DNA of 64,000 nt. Source: UBA822 sp965249775 (GTDB taxonomy: Bacteria > Gemmatimonadota > Gemmatimonadetes > Longimicrobiales > Gaopeijiaceae). Where the stretch lies: positions 3,658,001 to 3,722,000 of the forward strand of contig OZ252253.1 in the NCBI GenBank assembly GCA_965249775.1, written 5' to 3'. Position 1 is the stretch's first letter. Every line of letters begins with the position of its first letter. Positions 33,370-44,420 of the stretch are shown piece after piece. The notes under the pieces are model-generated. The model was given only the letters and a program-made list of their open reading frames with translations, searched no databases and was not told where the DNA came from. The translations under genes were made by a program, and so were the position numbers.

Positions 33370-34009
33370 CTATACACTCCGGCTGAGAGCATAGGTGCGA
33401 TCCTCTGCCACGGGCGCATCGTGGGCCATACCGATCCGCACGAGCTGGTCGAGCGAGCAGGCCACAAGCCGAACGTAGTTCGAGAGGCGGTCCGGGTCTT
33501 TGATCACAGCAGAGGTCTGGACTGTCACGGTGCGGACTCCGTCCCCCTTCTTTCGCCGCTTCCCCCACGAGAGCCGCCGGATACCCATTTCGAGCGATGG
33601 TTGAGCCATGATCAGCCCACGGAGCTGCCCGTCCGACATGAAGGATCGTGCTCGGGGGTCATCCGAGCTCTTTATCTTGTAGTTGCGCTCGAGCTCTCGA
33701 TCACCAACCAGAAGCCCGTAGAAGCCGAAGACCTCCATGAGCCGGGTGAAGATGTTCTTCCGCGTGACCCGGAGCGTGAAGTCGCCCTTCGCCAGGTACA
33801 GCGCGCGCGCGAGTATATGTGATCGTGGCTTGGCCGGTGCTCACGACATAGGTGTCCAGGATCACGTTCCAGGGACCGTGCTCGAGGTGGACCTGGTCGC
33901 CTGAGCTTCGCTTGCCCTGGACGAACGTGGCGTCGAGGTCGGACGCAGCGGCCTGGAAGGCCTCGCGCCTCTTGAGCTTCGGCTGGCGGATCGCTTCGGT
34001 TTTCGACAC
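33370..34009 (-). pseudogene. Unknown protein split by a frameshift in a GC dinucleotide run
   Basis: The N-terminal part (from ATG 34009, MSKTEAIRQPKLKRREAFQA) and the C-terminal part (to 33370, containing GLLVGDRELERNYKIKSSDD) are in different frames and meet at a GCGCGCGCGCG run, plus 33801-33811. A two-base change there would join them into about 213 residues through YLAKGDFTLRVTRKNIF. The joined protein is soluble and basic with no motif I recognise. It may be a pseudogene, a slippage-controlled gene or a sequencing error. Confidence 0.65.
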
Positions 34010-34103
34010 CGGTCTGACCTCGGTCTGAGGGACCTACACTCTACTTACGACCGCCGGTCCCTTTTTCGTCACGTCGGACGAGAACGTCGATTGCGGCAAC
34101 CCC

Positions 34104-36046
<1,943 letters not shown>

Positions 36047-36050
<4 letters not shown>

Positions 36051-37657
36051 GGTTGGGCCCCTGCCCGATCGGCGCCCAACTGCTTGACCAGCGCCACGGA
36101 CATCAACACACCGATGCCGAGGATCGGGAGCGACACGACCAGGACCGCCGTCTGCAACACCTCATAGCCGCCGATGAACATCAGCGCCAGTGGCAAAACC
36201 GTCAGCGTGATCGCCCAGAATAGGCGGTGCCAGCGCGGCGGATCGTCGCCCGCCTCGAGACGGAGGGTGGCGCTTGATGCGAGGATGTACGACGCCGAAT
36301 CGTAGGTCGTTGCGGAGAAAATCACGCTTACCAGGGCGAAGGCCAGAATCACGAGGGAGGCGAGCGGCAACTGATCGAGAATCGCGACGATCGCCGCTGG
36401 TTCACCCGAAACCCCAACGACCTCCGTGACCAGGAGCGTGCCATTCAATTCGAGATACAGGCCGAAGTTACCGAAGATCATGTAGAACAGGGCGCAGCCC
36501 AACGAGCCATAAAGCGTCATGCCGAGAATCACTTGGCGTATCGTTCGTCCTCTGGAAATGCGTGTGACAAAGAGACCCACAAAGGGGGCATAGGCGATCC
36601 ACCAGGCCCAGTAGAACACCGTCCAGTCGCGAAAGAATAGCGAGTCGGTAAAGGGGTCGGTCCACCAGTTCATCTTCAGGAAATTCGGCACGATGGTGAG
36701 GACGCTGTTCAGCGAAGTCTCGAGCAGGAACAAGGTCGGCCCGACCACCAGGACGAACAGCAGCAACGCGAACGCGAGCACAAGGTTCAGATCGCTCAGT
36801 CGTTTGATGCCGCGGTTCAGGCCGAACCAGACACTGGTGCCGAATAGCGCGACGCAGAGCATCACGGAGAAGACCTCCAGCCCGAATGTCGCCTCCAGGC
36901 CGGTCAGCCGGGCTATACAGGCGGCGATCATCGGTGTGGAGAATCCCAGTGACGAGCCGGCGCCACCGAGCAAAGCGATCATGAAAAACAGATCGATCAC
37001 CCGTGCCGCCGGCCTTTCTTTCACCTGTCCCGCCGGCGTCTCAGTCGCCCCGCCGAGAAAATAGTGACAGCTGGTGCTGAAGCGCAGATAGGGGACGCGC
37101 TTTACGTAATACGGATAGGCGATCGCGAGTGTCGGCAGGCAGTAGAAGCACCAGGCGGTGACGCCCCAGTGAAAGATGCCGTACGTCGCCGCCCAATCCG
37201 CGGCCTCGGGTGATCGCGGCGTGACGCCGAAGGGCGGGGCATCGTAGTAGGACGTCCACTCGATCACGGCCCAGTACAGTAGCCCCGCGCCGACGCCGGC
37301 GGAGAACAGCATCGCCGTCCAGCTGAAGTCCGAGTATTCGACGTCGTCCTCGTCACGGCCCAGCTTCACCTTGCCGTAGCGACCGAAGGCCAGCCACACC
37401 AGCAGCGCGAAAACGCCGAACCCTGCGAAGACGTACAAGAATCCCAACTGGTCCGCGATGAAGTCATAACCGGTCGTCAGCAGACGCTCGCCTGCCTCGG
37501 GATATACAGCGAGCGGTATGGAAACCAGGAGAACGATCACGATGCAGGTGATGAAGCTGGGCCAGTCGACACGGCCTGGTGGGCCTTGCCGCTGCGGGTC
37601 TTGCAACAGAGGGCTTTGAACGGGCTCCGGCCCCTTCGATGCGCCAGTCACAGTCAC
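36047..37657 (-). CDS. BCCT-family betaine/carnitine/choline transporter
   Basis: This 536-residue membrane protein has about 12 helices. The family signature FYWAWWIAYAPFVGLFVTRIS is clear, as are GVGAGLLYWAVIEW (the glycine-rich binding segment) and VIFSATTYDSASY. BCCT carriers take up betaine, carnitine, choline, ectoine or DMSP with Na or H. GTG start, 2 bp after the medium-chain reductase; overlap ATGA with the CoA ligase. The lack of a long acidic or basic C-terminal tail suggests a catabolic rather than osmoregulated carrier. Confidence 0.92.
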
Positions 37658-37659
37658 GA

Positions 37660-38643
37660 TCAGGGCCTGACCACCACGCAGCCGCGAAATCCCCCGTTTT
37701 CGATCAGTTCATGCGCCTTCGCGATCTCATCCAGCCCCAGCACATGCGCCACCCGGTGCTGGAGTGTGCCCGCGCGCGACGCCTCGTCGATATCGGCGAT
37801 CGCCTGTTGCTTCGCTTCCTCTGGCATCGCGTAGACAATGACGAGCCGGATCCTCAGATCCTGATACATCATCCGGTAGAACGGCAGCTTTGGCTGTGGA
37901 TCCTGGGTCGATGAATAGGTTGCGATCGTGGCGCCGATGCGTACGAGGTTCAAAACCTCGGCCAAGTTCGCACCGAACTCGACTTCGACGACGCGGTCGA
38001 TGGGCTGGCCATCATTCGCGGCAAGGACCATGGCCGACCAGTCTTCCTCGCGGTGACAGACGACCGCATCCGCACCGGCCTCCTTGCAGGCTCGCTCGTC
38101 TTCGTCACTGCAGGCCGTGGCGATGACGCGTGCGCCCGCCTGCTGTGCCCACTGAATCGCATAGTGGCCGACGCGGCCGGAGCCGCCGGTAATCAGGATC
38201 GTCTGTCCAGCCACCGGTCCATCGGCAAACACACAACGATGCGCCGTCATGACCGCAATGCCGAGGCAGGCCCCCACCTCATAGGACACACCCTCCGGCA
38301 ACGGCGGTGCGCGCTCGTCCCCCACCACGACGAGCTCGGAGGCGGTCCCGAAGCGCCGGCCATACTGCGCCTGATAGACCCACACGTCATTACCGATGCG
38401 GTCGCTGGAGACGCCCTCGCCGCCGGCCTCGATTACGCCGGCCCCATCGCTGTGCGGAATCACGTAGCCATCGTCCAACAAGTTGGGAAACGACCCGGCA
38501 CGCTTTTTCACGTCGGAAGGATTCACCGAGCTCGCGTGCAGACGTACCAATACCTCACCGGAACCCGGTTGCGGATCCTCGAGCTCACCGATGGTCAGAA
38601 CCTCGGTGGCTTTTCCAAACTGCTCATACCACGCTGCTTTCAT
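37660..38643 (-). CDS. Medium-chain reductase, NADPH:quinone oxidoreductase-like
   Basis: This 327-residue protein is a zinc-free medium-chain dehydrogenase/reductase: N-terminal VLVRLHASSVNPSDVKKRAG, a GIAVMTAHRC segment and the nucleotide-binding GGSGRVGHYAIQWA. Relatives reduce quinones or enones, and the wider family includes acryloyl-CoA reductases. Within this operon it might reduce an unsaturated intermediate. It is 39 bp after the SDR gene. Confidence 0.88.
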   Translation of the reverse strand: MKAAWYEQFGKATEVLTIGELEDPQPGSGEVLVRLHASSVNPSDVKKRAGSFPNLLDDGYVIPHSDGAGVIEAGGEGVSSDRIGNDVWVYQAQYGRRFGTASELVVVGDERAPPLPEGVSYEVGACLGIAVMTAHRCVFADGPVAGQTILITGGSGRVGHYAIQWAQQAGARVIATACSDEDERACKEAGADAVVCHREEDWSAMVLAANDGQPIDRVVEVEFGANLAEVLNLVRIGATIATYSSTQDPQPKLPFYRMMYQDLRIRLVIVYAMPEEAKQQAIADIDEASRAGTLQHRVAHVLGLDEIAKAHELIENGGFRGCVVVRP

Positions 38644-38682
38644 TCCAGATTCTTCTGATTTTGGGTAGACGGCTGGTCCGGC

Positions 38683-39531
38683 TCAGTCGAGCCAGTTCGC
38701 GAGTGTTTCGGTGTGCCCATCGAGGCCGATGGCCTGACCGGAGATGACGCCGCCCTCGTCCGACGTCAAGAACAGGATCGTGTTGGCTACATCTTCTGCG
38801 CTCGCGAACAACCGCATCGAGCTTTGCCGCAAATACACGTCGCGAATCTGCTCGGCCTTCATACCGCGCTCAGCGGCGTCGCGCTCGATGACACCATCGA
38901 TACGCTCGCCACTGACACTACCCGGACAGAGCGCGTTCACACGGATCTTGTGAACGCCCAGCTCCATCGCCAGCGTCTTCGTCAGGCCGACCACGGCCCA
39001 TTTGCTGGCCGTGTAGGGTGCGCGCAACGGCAGTCCGGAAAAGGCCACGTTCGACGACAGGTTCACGATGGATCCGCCACCCGCGGCCTTCAGGAGTGGA
39101 ATCGCCTCACGGGCACAGTAGAACTGACCATTCAGATTCACGGAAATGGTTTCATCCCAGTCTGCGGGATCGACCGCCTCGGCCAGGGCTGTGGGCCCGG
39201 ACACGCCGGCATTGTTCACGAGCACATCGAGCCGGCCTTGTTCGCCTTCGATCTGGGCGAAGAATCTCTGCACGTCCTCGTAACGCGACACGTCGGCCTG
39301 TACGCAGTGCAAAGCCCCGCGGTCCGACGTGGCTTTCCGTGCCGACTCGGCGTTCCCGGTTGCCGACGCCGGTTTCTCGCTCGCCGCCGTGGCTTCCTTC
39401 AGCGCTGCCTCATCGACATCACAGACGTAGACGGCGGAACCCAGCTGCAGGAAAGCTTCGGCCACCACCCGGCCGATGCCGGAGGCACCGGCCGTGATGG
39501 CGACGATTCGAGTGGAGGCGGGGTCGGACAT
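38683..39531 (-). CDS. Short-chain dehydrogenase/reductase
   Basis: This 282-residue SDR has the cofactor motif TAGASGIG, NNAG, catalytic Ser in LSSNVAFSG and YTASK. It has a longer than usual loop (ASATGNAESARKATSD) after the second strand. Asp at the end of that strand (CDVDEA) favours NAD. It is the first gene of the SDR-MDR-BCCT-ligase operon and would oxidise a hydroxyl group of the imported compound, as 3-hydroxybutyrate-type dehydrogenases do. No clear ribosome-binding site is seen. Confidence 0.9.
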   Translation of the reverse strand: MSDPASTRIVAITAGASGIGRVVAEAFLQLGSAVYVCDVDEAALKEATAASEKPASATGNAESARKATSDRGALHCVQADVSRYEDVQRFFAQIEGEQGRLDVLVNNAGVSGPTALAEAVDPADWDETISVNLNGQFYCAREAIPLLKAAGGGSIVNLSSNVAFSGLPLRAPYTASKWAVVGLTKTLAMELGVHKIRVNALCPGSVSGERIDGVIERDAAERGMKAEQIRDVYLRQSSMRLFASAEDVANTILFLTSDEGGVISGQAIGLDGHTETLANWLD

Positions 39532-39575
39532 GCGGGGTTAGCCAGGCTGACCGGACAGGTCCGACGTTGTGGCGC

Positions 39576-40580
39576 CTACCGGTTCCTGGGCGTTCTGGTC
39601 GGCCTCTCCCCCAGGGCGCGCCGCATCACTTCGTACTGGATCGACATGATATGGCCGACCGATTGGGTCCAGTACGCCCCGTTGTGGCCCCCGGGCATCT
39701 GCATGAAGTCGAACGGGATGTCCTTCTCGAACAGGATTATCGCGAACTCCCGCGCCGGCTCGATCAGCCTGTCCTCGGTCCCGCTGTCCAGATAGATGTG
39801 CGGGAGCTGCTCGGGGTCGATCCGTTGGATCAACGTGAAGGGATCGTAGGCGTCCGCTTGTGCGGCTGTCAGGAACTGCTGACCCTCTGGATTGCGCTCT
39901 TCCTGACTGCTGAAGCCCTCTATGCCGATGGCGGGGTTGGGCCTGCGTTGGCGCTCGGCCCGCGCCGCCTGCTGTTCGGGCGAAAGCTGGCGACCGACGC
40001 CGCGCTGTGGCTGTCCCTCGCCCCTTAGGCGGCGGGCGGCGTCCCGGCCAAAGGAGATCGCCCCACTCGTGGTGCCGATCGAAATGTACACCTCGGGGTT
40101 GCGCAGTCCCATGGTGAGGCCTCCGTAGCCCCCCATCGATAGGCCCGTGATCGCCCGGCCTTCCCTGCGCGCGATCGTTCGATAGTTCGCGTCCACGTGG
40201 CCGACGACATCCACCACGATGTGGTCTTCCCAGTTGTTCGTCTGGCCTCCCGCGTTCTCGGCATAGTTGATGTACCAGGAGTTGCCTCCGTCGGGCATCA
40301 CGACGATCACGTCGTCGAAGATCTCGGCGTAGGCCGGCACACCCTGGTTGGCCCAGACGGTATAGTTCTGGGTCAGGCCGTGGAGCAGATAGAGCACCGG
40401 ATAACGCTCGTTGGAGCTGTCGTATTCGGCCGGCAGCACGATGTTGTACTTCATCGTGCGGTCCACCGCCGGGCTGTAGAACTCGACCGTGCGCACGGCT
40501 TCCTGCGCGAGCGCCGCGGTGGCAAGCGAAAGAAGAAGGACGGTCAGAAGACTTGTGCGGACTGGTCTGGGAGTGTTCAC
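39576..40580 (-). CDS. Exported esterase of the esterase D / PF00756 type
   Basis: This 334-residue protein has a GTG start 7 bases after AGGAG, a signal peptide (TAALAQ) and an esterase fold: YPVLYLLHGLTQNY, PDGGNSWYINY, nucleophile GLSMGGYGG, acid region LDSGTEDRLIEP and His in PGGHNGAYW. The family covers acyl transferases, ferulic esterases and S-formylglutathione hydrolases. An insertion rich in Arg and Gln (around residues 186-210) separates the core strands. It is a separate unit. Confidence 0.87.
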   Translation of the reverse strand: MNTPRPVRTSLLTVLLLSLATAALAQEAVRTVEFYSPAVDRTMKYNIVLPAEYDSSNERYPVLYLLHGLTQNYTVWANQGVPAYAEIFDDVIVVMPDGGNSWYINYAENAGGQTNNWEDHIVVDVVGHVDANYRTIARREGRAITGLSMGGYGGLTMGLRNPEVYISIGTTSGAISFGRDAARRLRGEGQPQRGVGRQLSPEQQAARAERQRRPNPAIGIEGFSSQEERNPEGQQFLTAAQADAYDPFTLIQRIDPEQLPHIYLDSGTEDRLIEPAREFAIILFEKDIPFDFMQMPGGHNGAYWTQSVGHIMSIQYEVMRRALGERPTRTPRNR

Positions 40581-40693
40581 GACTATGCTCCTAGCGTAGG
40601 CGGTGGCGTGGGCCGCTGGATGATCGCGAATGTCCGTGGCGTTCGGGTTGCCGTCAAGTGCGGCGGAGCGGGCCCTCGTTGCGCCAGCAGCCC

Positions 40694-41467
40694 CTACTGG
40701 CGATCCCTGACGAACACCAGGTCCTCATCGCTCGACAGCCCGGGCTCGAAGCCATAGCCATCCTCCCCGAAGCCCTTCAAGTCGTCCTCGGTCTCGACGC
40801 GGTTCTGGACCATGAAGCGGGCCATCTTCCCCCGTGCCTTCTTGGCGACAAGCCCGATGGTCTTGGGCACGCCGTCTCTGATCTCCTTGAAGTGGCAAGT
40901 GACGAACGGGCCGGCCAGACCCTGAGGCTGGATCGCGCCGATGTACTCCTTGGAGGCCAAAGACACGACGGTGCGGTTGTCGTGGGAGGCGGTGACTTCG
41001 TTACATGCGTCGGTGAGCTGGGTGCCCCAGAAGTCATAGAGGTTCTCGCCGCGCTCGGTGGAGAGCCTCGAGCCCATCTCCAGACGATAAGGCTGAATCA
41101 GATCGAGTGGGCGTAGCATGCCGTAGAGGCCTGAAAGAATGCCGAGGTGGTGCTGGGCATACGTGAGGTCGTCCTTACTCAGCGTGTCCGCGTCCAGCCC
41201 TCGGTAGGTGTCACCTCTGAACATGAACACGGCTTGCTTGGCGTTGTTCGGGGTGAAGGGCGTTGAGTACTGCTTGTAGCGCTCATGGTTCAGGTCGGTC
41301 AGAGCGTCCGAGAGACTCATGAGGGCCTTGAGCCGGCTCTTCCCCAGACCCTTGACCGTGTCCACGAGCTCCCCGCTGTTGTCCAGCATCTGCGGGACGG
41401 TGAAGTCGCCCAATGGCGGCTCGTTCTCGTCGTCGAGCCTCTTCGCGGGAGATATCAGGGCCAGCAT
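40694..41467 (-). CDS. yaaA: Peroxide stress protein YaaA (DUF328/UPF0246)
   Basis: This 257-residue protein follows the YaaA family: LALISPAKRLD at the start, FRGDTYRGLDADTL, LGILSGLYGMLRPLDLIQPY, RLEMG, NLYDFWG and CHFKEIRDG. YaaA limits intracellular iron and DNA damage under peroxide stress. Full length. GGAGG lies 10 bases upstream. It starts 14 bp after the VOC gene and is probably in one transcript with it. Confidence 0.93.
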   Translation of the reverse strand: MLALISPAKRLDDENEPPLGDFTVPQMLDNSGELVDTVKGLGKSRLKALMSLSDALTDLNHERYKQYSTPFTPNNAKQAVFMFRGDTYRGLDADTLSKDDLTYAQHHLGILSGLYGMLRPLDLIQPYRLEMGSRLSTERGENLYDFWGTQLTDACNEVTASHDNRTVVSLASKEYIGAIQPQGLAGPFVTCHFKEIRDGVPKTIGLVAKKARGKMARFMVQNRVETEDDLKGFGEDGYGFEPGLSSDEDLVFVRDRQ

Positions 41468-41481
41468 TTCCGGTCAGCCTC

Positions 41482-42510
41482 CTATGTGCACACGCCGCCC
41501 AAGTATCCCGTGCCGCCGCAGTACGCCACGTCTTGAAGCTGGATCGACAGGCCGTCGGGATCGCTGAAGTAGAGCTCCGGAGTCCCTTCTGGGGCGCCGC
41601 CGCGATTCGGCATGCGCATGGATATCCAGTGCCGGAGCGGCCCCGCCCCGCCCTCTCCTCTCGGCGTGATGCCATGTTCTTCCAGGGCGCTCTGGACGAA
41701 CTCGACGTCGAAGTTCTCGAGGCTAAGGCAGGCATGATTGATACGCGCCGGGCCGTTGCCCGAGCCGATGAACATCAGGAAGTGCACGCCGGGCCCGACA
41801 CCCATCAGGGGCGAGGCGGCCTGGTAGGCCTGGATGTCCGTACCGAAGGTCTGCATGTAGAACGCGTTCGTGGCCTCGGGATCCGGCACGTTGATCGTAA
41901 GGTGGCTCAGACCACGTAGTGCGATCGATCCCCTCGTGGGCGCAGGCTCGGGCTCAGGGCATCGATTGCCGAGCGGTCCGGCTCCGCCACAATAGCTCGG
42001 ATCCTGCAACTGAATGACCAGCCCGTTGGGATCGCCAAGATGGATCTCGGGCGCGCCTCTCCGTACGGTCACTCGAATCCTTTCTGGGCCGCCGCTCAGT
42101 CCCCTATCCCGTCCGCCCTCTATCAGGTTGTGCCTCCCCAAGGCCCGAATCACACTGTCCGGGTCGAAGTCCTCCACGGCCAGGCCGAAGTGGTCGATGC
42201 GTGGTGGCTCTGAGCCGGCCTCGGTGAGCGCCAGGAAGTGCGGCCCATCGCCGATCCTGAGAAGGATGTCGCCCTCTTGGCGAACCTGCACAGCCATGCC
42301 GAAGACCGCTTGGTAGAAATCCAGCGAGCGCTCCAGGTCCGATACCGCCAGTGTGATCTGATGCAGACCGCGGACGGCAATTGGATCGGCTTGTGCCTGG
42401 CCGGTCAGGCGGCGGGCGAGGGCCAACCCGGGCAGCGAGAGCAACAGGCTCCGGCGGCTGATCATGCCCGCGGCGCCGGCAGTCATGGATCTTGTGATCT
42501 GGTCCGTCAC
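41482..42510 (-). CDS. Two-domain VOC (glyoxalase/dioxygenase-like) protein with Tat signal
   Basis: About 342 residues from a GTG that follows AAGGAG; two ATG codons further in (42486, 42465) are alternatives. ISRRSLLLSLPGLALARRL is a twin-arginine signal. Two VOC domains follow, starting GLHQITLAVSDLERSLDFY and GLSHLTINVPDPEATNAFY, each ending in a DPNGL or DPDGL element. VOC proteins bind a metal for isomerase or dioxygenase chemistry, though many lack activity. The two Cys-Gly pairs (YCGGAG, YCGGTG) closing each domain are notable. Function unknown. Confidence 0.85.
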   Translation of the reverse strand: MTDQITRSMTAGAAGMISRRSLLLSLPGLALARRLTGQAQADPIAVRGLHQITLAVSDLERSLDFYQAVFGMAVQVRQEGDILLRIGDGPHFLALTEAGSEPPRIDHFGLAVEDFDPDSVIRALGRHNLIEGGRDRGLSGGPERIRVTVRRGAPEIHLGDPNGLVIQLQDPSYCGGAGPLGNRCPEPEPAPTRGSIALRGLSHLTINVPDPEATNAFYMQTFGTDIQAYQAASPLMGVGPGVHFLMFIGSGNGPARINHACLSLENFDVEFVQSALEEHGITPRGEGGAGPLRHWISMRMPNRGGAPEGTPELYFSDPDGLSIQLQDVAYCGGTGYLGGVCT

Positions 42511-42623
42511 GGCTCGATCACTCCTTTTCGGCTCAATCCCGAAGATTTCTGAAGCAAGAGCATTCTGGAGCAGGAACATGGCTAGGGGCACCGGGCGGCA
42601 CAAGAAAGGGAAACTGCCCCTAC

Positions 42624-42668
42624 TTGAGTAATTCGTACATATGAACTATAGTTATAGTGCATATGAAC
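42624..42668 (+). promoter_or_regulatory. Promoter and operator of the RES-Xre toxin-antitoxin pair
   Basis: TTGAGT (42624) and TATAGT (42647) are 17 bp apart, a good sigma-70-type promoter. The inverted repeat ACTATA-GT-TATAGT (42645-42658) covers the -10, and CATATGAAC is directly repeated at 42638 and 42660, the second copy containing the antitoxin ATG. The predicted start site is only about 4 bp before that ATG, so the mRNA is probably leaderless. The region is AT-rich compared with its surroundings. Confidence 0.7.
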
Positions 42669-43109
42669 GCATCCAAGAATCTCGCTGAGCTGGGTGCCCT
42701 CACTGTAAGAGAAGCCCGCCCGGGCTACGCCGGCCCTTCCCGGCTGGAGAGAGTCCGCAAGGCAGTAGAGGAGGGGCTTCCGGTCGAGGCCGTGAAGGAG
42801 CTCCAGGCTGAACTGAAGCGGTTCGGCGTGCGCCGCCCGTCGGAATACGTGGATTCGATCGTCTCGCGTGCCACGCTTCAGCGCCGTGATCGGCTCAAAC
42901 CTGCGGAGGGTGAGCAGCTCGTTCGTGTGGCCTCCGTGCTGGCCACGGCCATGGACGTTTGGGGTGACGAGCGCGACGCGGGAGAGTTCCTCACCTCGCC
43001 ACACCCCGTACTGGGTGGTGAAGCGCCCATCAACCTCGCCCTCTCCGAGTTCGGCGCTCGGCAGGTGCAGCACATACTCCTAGCCATGGACCTGGGCTTG
43101 CCCGTTTGA
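42663..43109 (+). CDS. Antitoxin Xre/MbcA/ParS-type (DUF2384)
   Basis: This 148-residue protein has an N-terminal helical DNA-binding region and the C-terminal DUF2384 region that binds RES toxins (LTSPHPVLGGEAPINLALSEF, then ARQVQHILLAMDLG). The ATG at 42663 is preferred to a GTG 6 bp upstream because it lies in the operator at the expected leaderless start. It precedes the RES toxin by 17 bp. Confidence 0.88.
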   Translation: MNASKNLAELGALTVREARPGYAGPSRLERVRKAVEEGLPVEAVKELQAELKRFGVRRPSEYVDSIVSRATLQRRDRLKPAEGEQLVRVASVLATAMDVWGDERDAGEFLTSPHPVLGGEAPINLALSEFGARQVQHILLAMDLGLPV

Positions 43110-43126
43110 GTCTGCGGGCTTGATGC

Positions 43127-43570
43127 ATGGAAGTCTACAGGATCCACCACCGCCGTTACGACGCTCTCGATGGATTTGGGGCAGCGACTGTCGGCGCCCG
43201 CTGGAGTCCGGTAGGTCTTCCCGTGGTTTACGCCTCCCGAGCATATGAAGGGGCTCTGCTCGAGCAGTTCGTGTACGCCATTCGCGGTCGCCTCCCTCGG
43301 AATCGCGTGGCGTCGCGGATCGTCATCCCCGACGATGTCGAAGTACCTGCTCTAGATGTTGCCGAACATCCTGGCTGGCGTGACGAAGTCCGATCGCGCG
43401 AAATCGGGCGAGCATGGGTCGCCAGTCAAAGATCGCTGGCCCTCCGCGTGCCTTCCTTCGTGGCCCAGCCCTGGGGATGGAACGTCGTGATCAACTCCGG
43501 CCATCGGGAGTTCGGCCGGGTGGTCGTGGCCGAAATCATCGACGTACTTTGGGATACGCGGGTGATTTGA
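43127..43570 (+). CDS. RES-domain toxin
   Basis: This 147-residue protein is a compact RES domain: YRIHHRRYDALDGFGA, the Arg and Trp of ARWSPVGLPVVYAS, then ALLEQFVY. RES toxins of the MbcT type degrade NAD by phosphorolysis and are held by the DUF2384 antitoxin encoded just before. All visible RES positions (Arg, Tyr, Glu, Ser) are present, so it looks active. Confidence 0.88.
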   Translation: MEVYRIHHRRYDALDGFGAATVGARWSPVGLPVVYASRAYEGALLEQFVYAIRGRLPRNRVASRIVIPDDVEVPALDVAEHPGWRDEVRSREIGRAWVASQRSLALRVPSFVAQPWGWNVVINSGHREFGRVVVAEIIDVLWDTRVI

Positions 43571-43630
43571 GCTTGCGAGGGGCTTTCCTCCGGCTATGCG
43601 TTTCAGGTGCTCGGCCGTATGCTGGAGTTC

Positions 43631-44227
43631 ATGAGTGACATGGATCGATTTCAACGCGCCATCCGGACCATCGACGAGGCCAATGGCGAAGACCCGAATT
43701 CCGAGGTCGTCGACGGGGTGGCTCGCCCCAAAGAGCTGCTCTATGGGATGAGAATGCAGCAATGGGTCGAGAAGCTCGATCCTGAGGCTCCCGAAGCGCT
43801 ACGAATCGCCGCCCGAAGCCAACACATTCGCAGGTGGGAGATTCCGCGCAGCGATTATCCCATGGACCGGAAGGGGTACCTCCGCTGGCGTACGACGCTG
43901 TACGCCTTTCATGCGGATAAGGCGTCGGAGATTCTTCGGGCCCGGGAGTATGACGATGAAACGATCGAGCGCGTTCGGTCACTACTCCAGAAGCGAAACC
44001 TACGCACGGATCCCGACGTGCAGACCCTCGAAGACGCCGCGGCCCTCGTCTTTCTGGTCCATCATCTCGATGATTTCCTGAAACGTGACGACATCGAAGA
44101 GGAAAAGGCCATCGACATCATCCGCAAGACGTGGAAGAAGATGACCGAGCGTGGCCATGAGGCGGCATCGGCCTTGGAGCTTTCGCCGGAGTCGACCGCC
44201 TTACTGGAGAAGGCGTTAGCGGGCTAG
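43631..44227 (+). CDS. DUF4202 family protein
   Basis: This protein of about 198 residues fits DUF4202: DRFQRAIRTIDEANGEDP, PKELLYGMRMQQWVEKL, ARSQHIRRWEIPRSDYP, FHADKASEIL and LEDAAALVFLVHHL. The His, Asp and Arg pattern resembles HD-like metal hydrolases, but the activity is unknown. Several in-frame starts exist (43607 GTG, 43619, 43631, 43640); 43631 begins at the usual family start. It lies downstream of the toxin gene but is probably separate. Confidence 0.85.
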   Translation: MSDMDRFQRAIRTIDEANGEDPNSEVVDGVARPKELLYGMRMQQWVEKLDPEAPEALRIAARSQHIRRWEIPRSDYPMDRKGYLRWRTTLYAFHADKASEILRAREYDDETIERVRSLLQKRNLRTDPDVQTLEDAAALVFLVHHLDDFLKRDDIEEEKAIDIIRKTWKKMTERGHEAASALELSPESTALLEKALAG

Positions 44228-44242
44228 CGCCCGGAGCCACCA

Positions 44243-44420
44243 GCCTCCATCTGAGCCTCGGCCTCCACGTCCACCTCGACCTCCACGTCCACTCGGCTTC
44301 CGGCTTCCACGTCCACTTGGCTCTCGGCCTCCGCGTTCACCCGGCTCTTGCCCCCACGTCCACCCGGCTCTCGGCTTCCGCCTCCACTTGGCGCTCGGCC
44401 TCCACCTGGCCCTCCACCTC
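44243..44420 (-). repeat. Degenerate VDVEAES-type repeat tract
   Basis: Purine-rich repeats encode blocks such as VEAEAES, RVDVEAGS and VDVEVE over about 180 bp. They begin in the C-terminal tail of the gene at 44337-44891 and continue, in another frame, past its stop to 44224. Around 44347 a unit is one base short (GGGGCAAGAGC where other units have GAGGCCGAGAGC), which shifts the frame. Confidence 0.7.
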
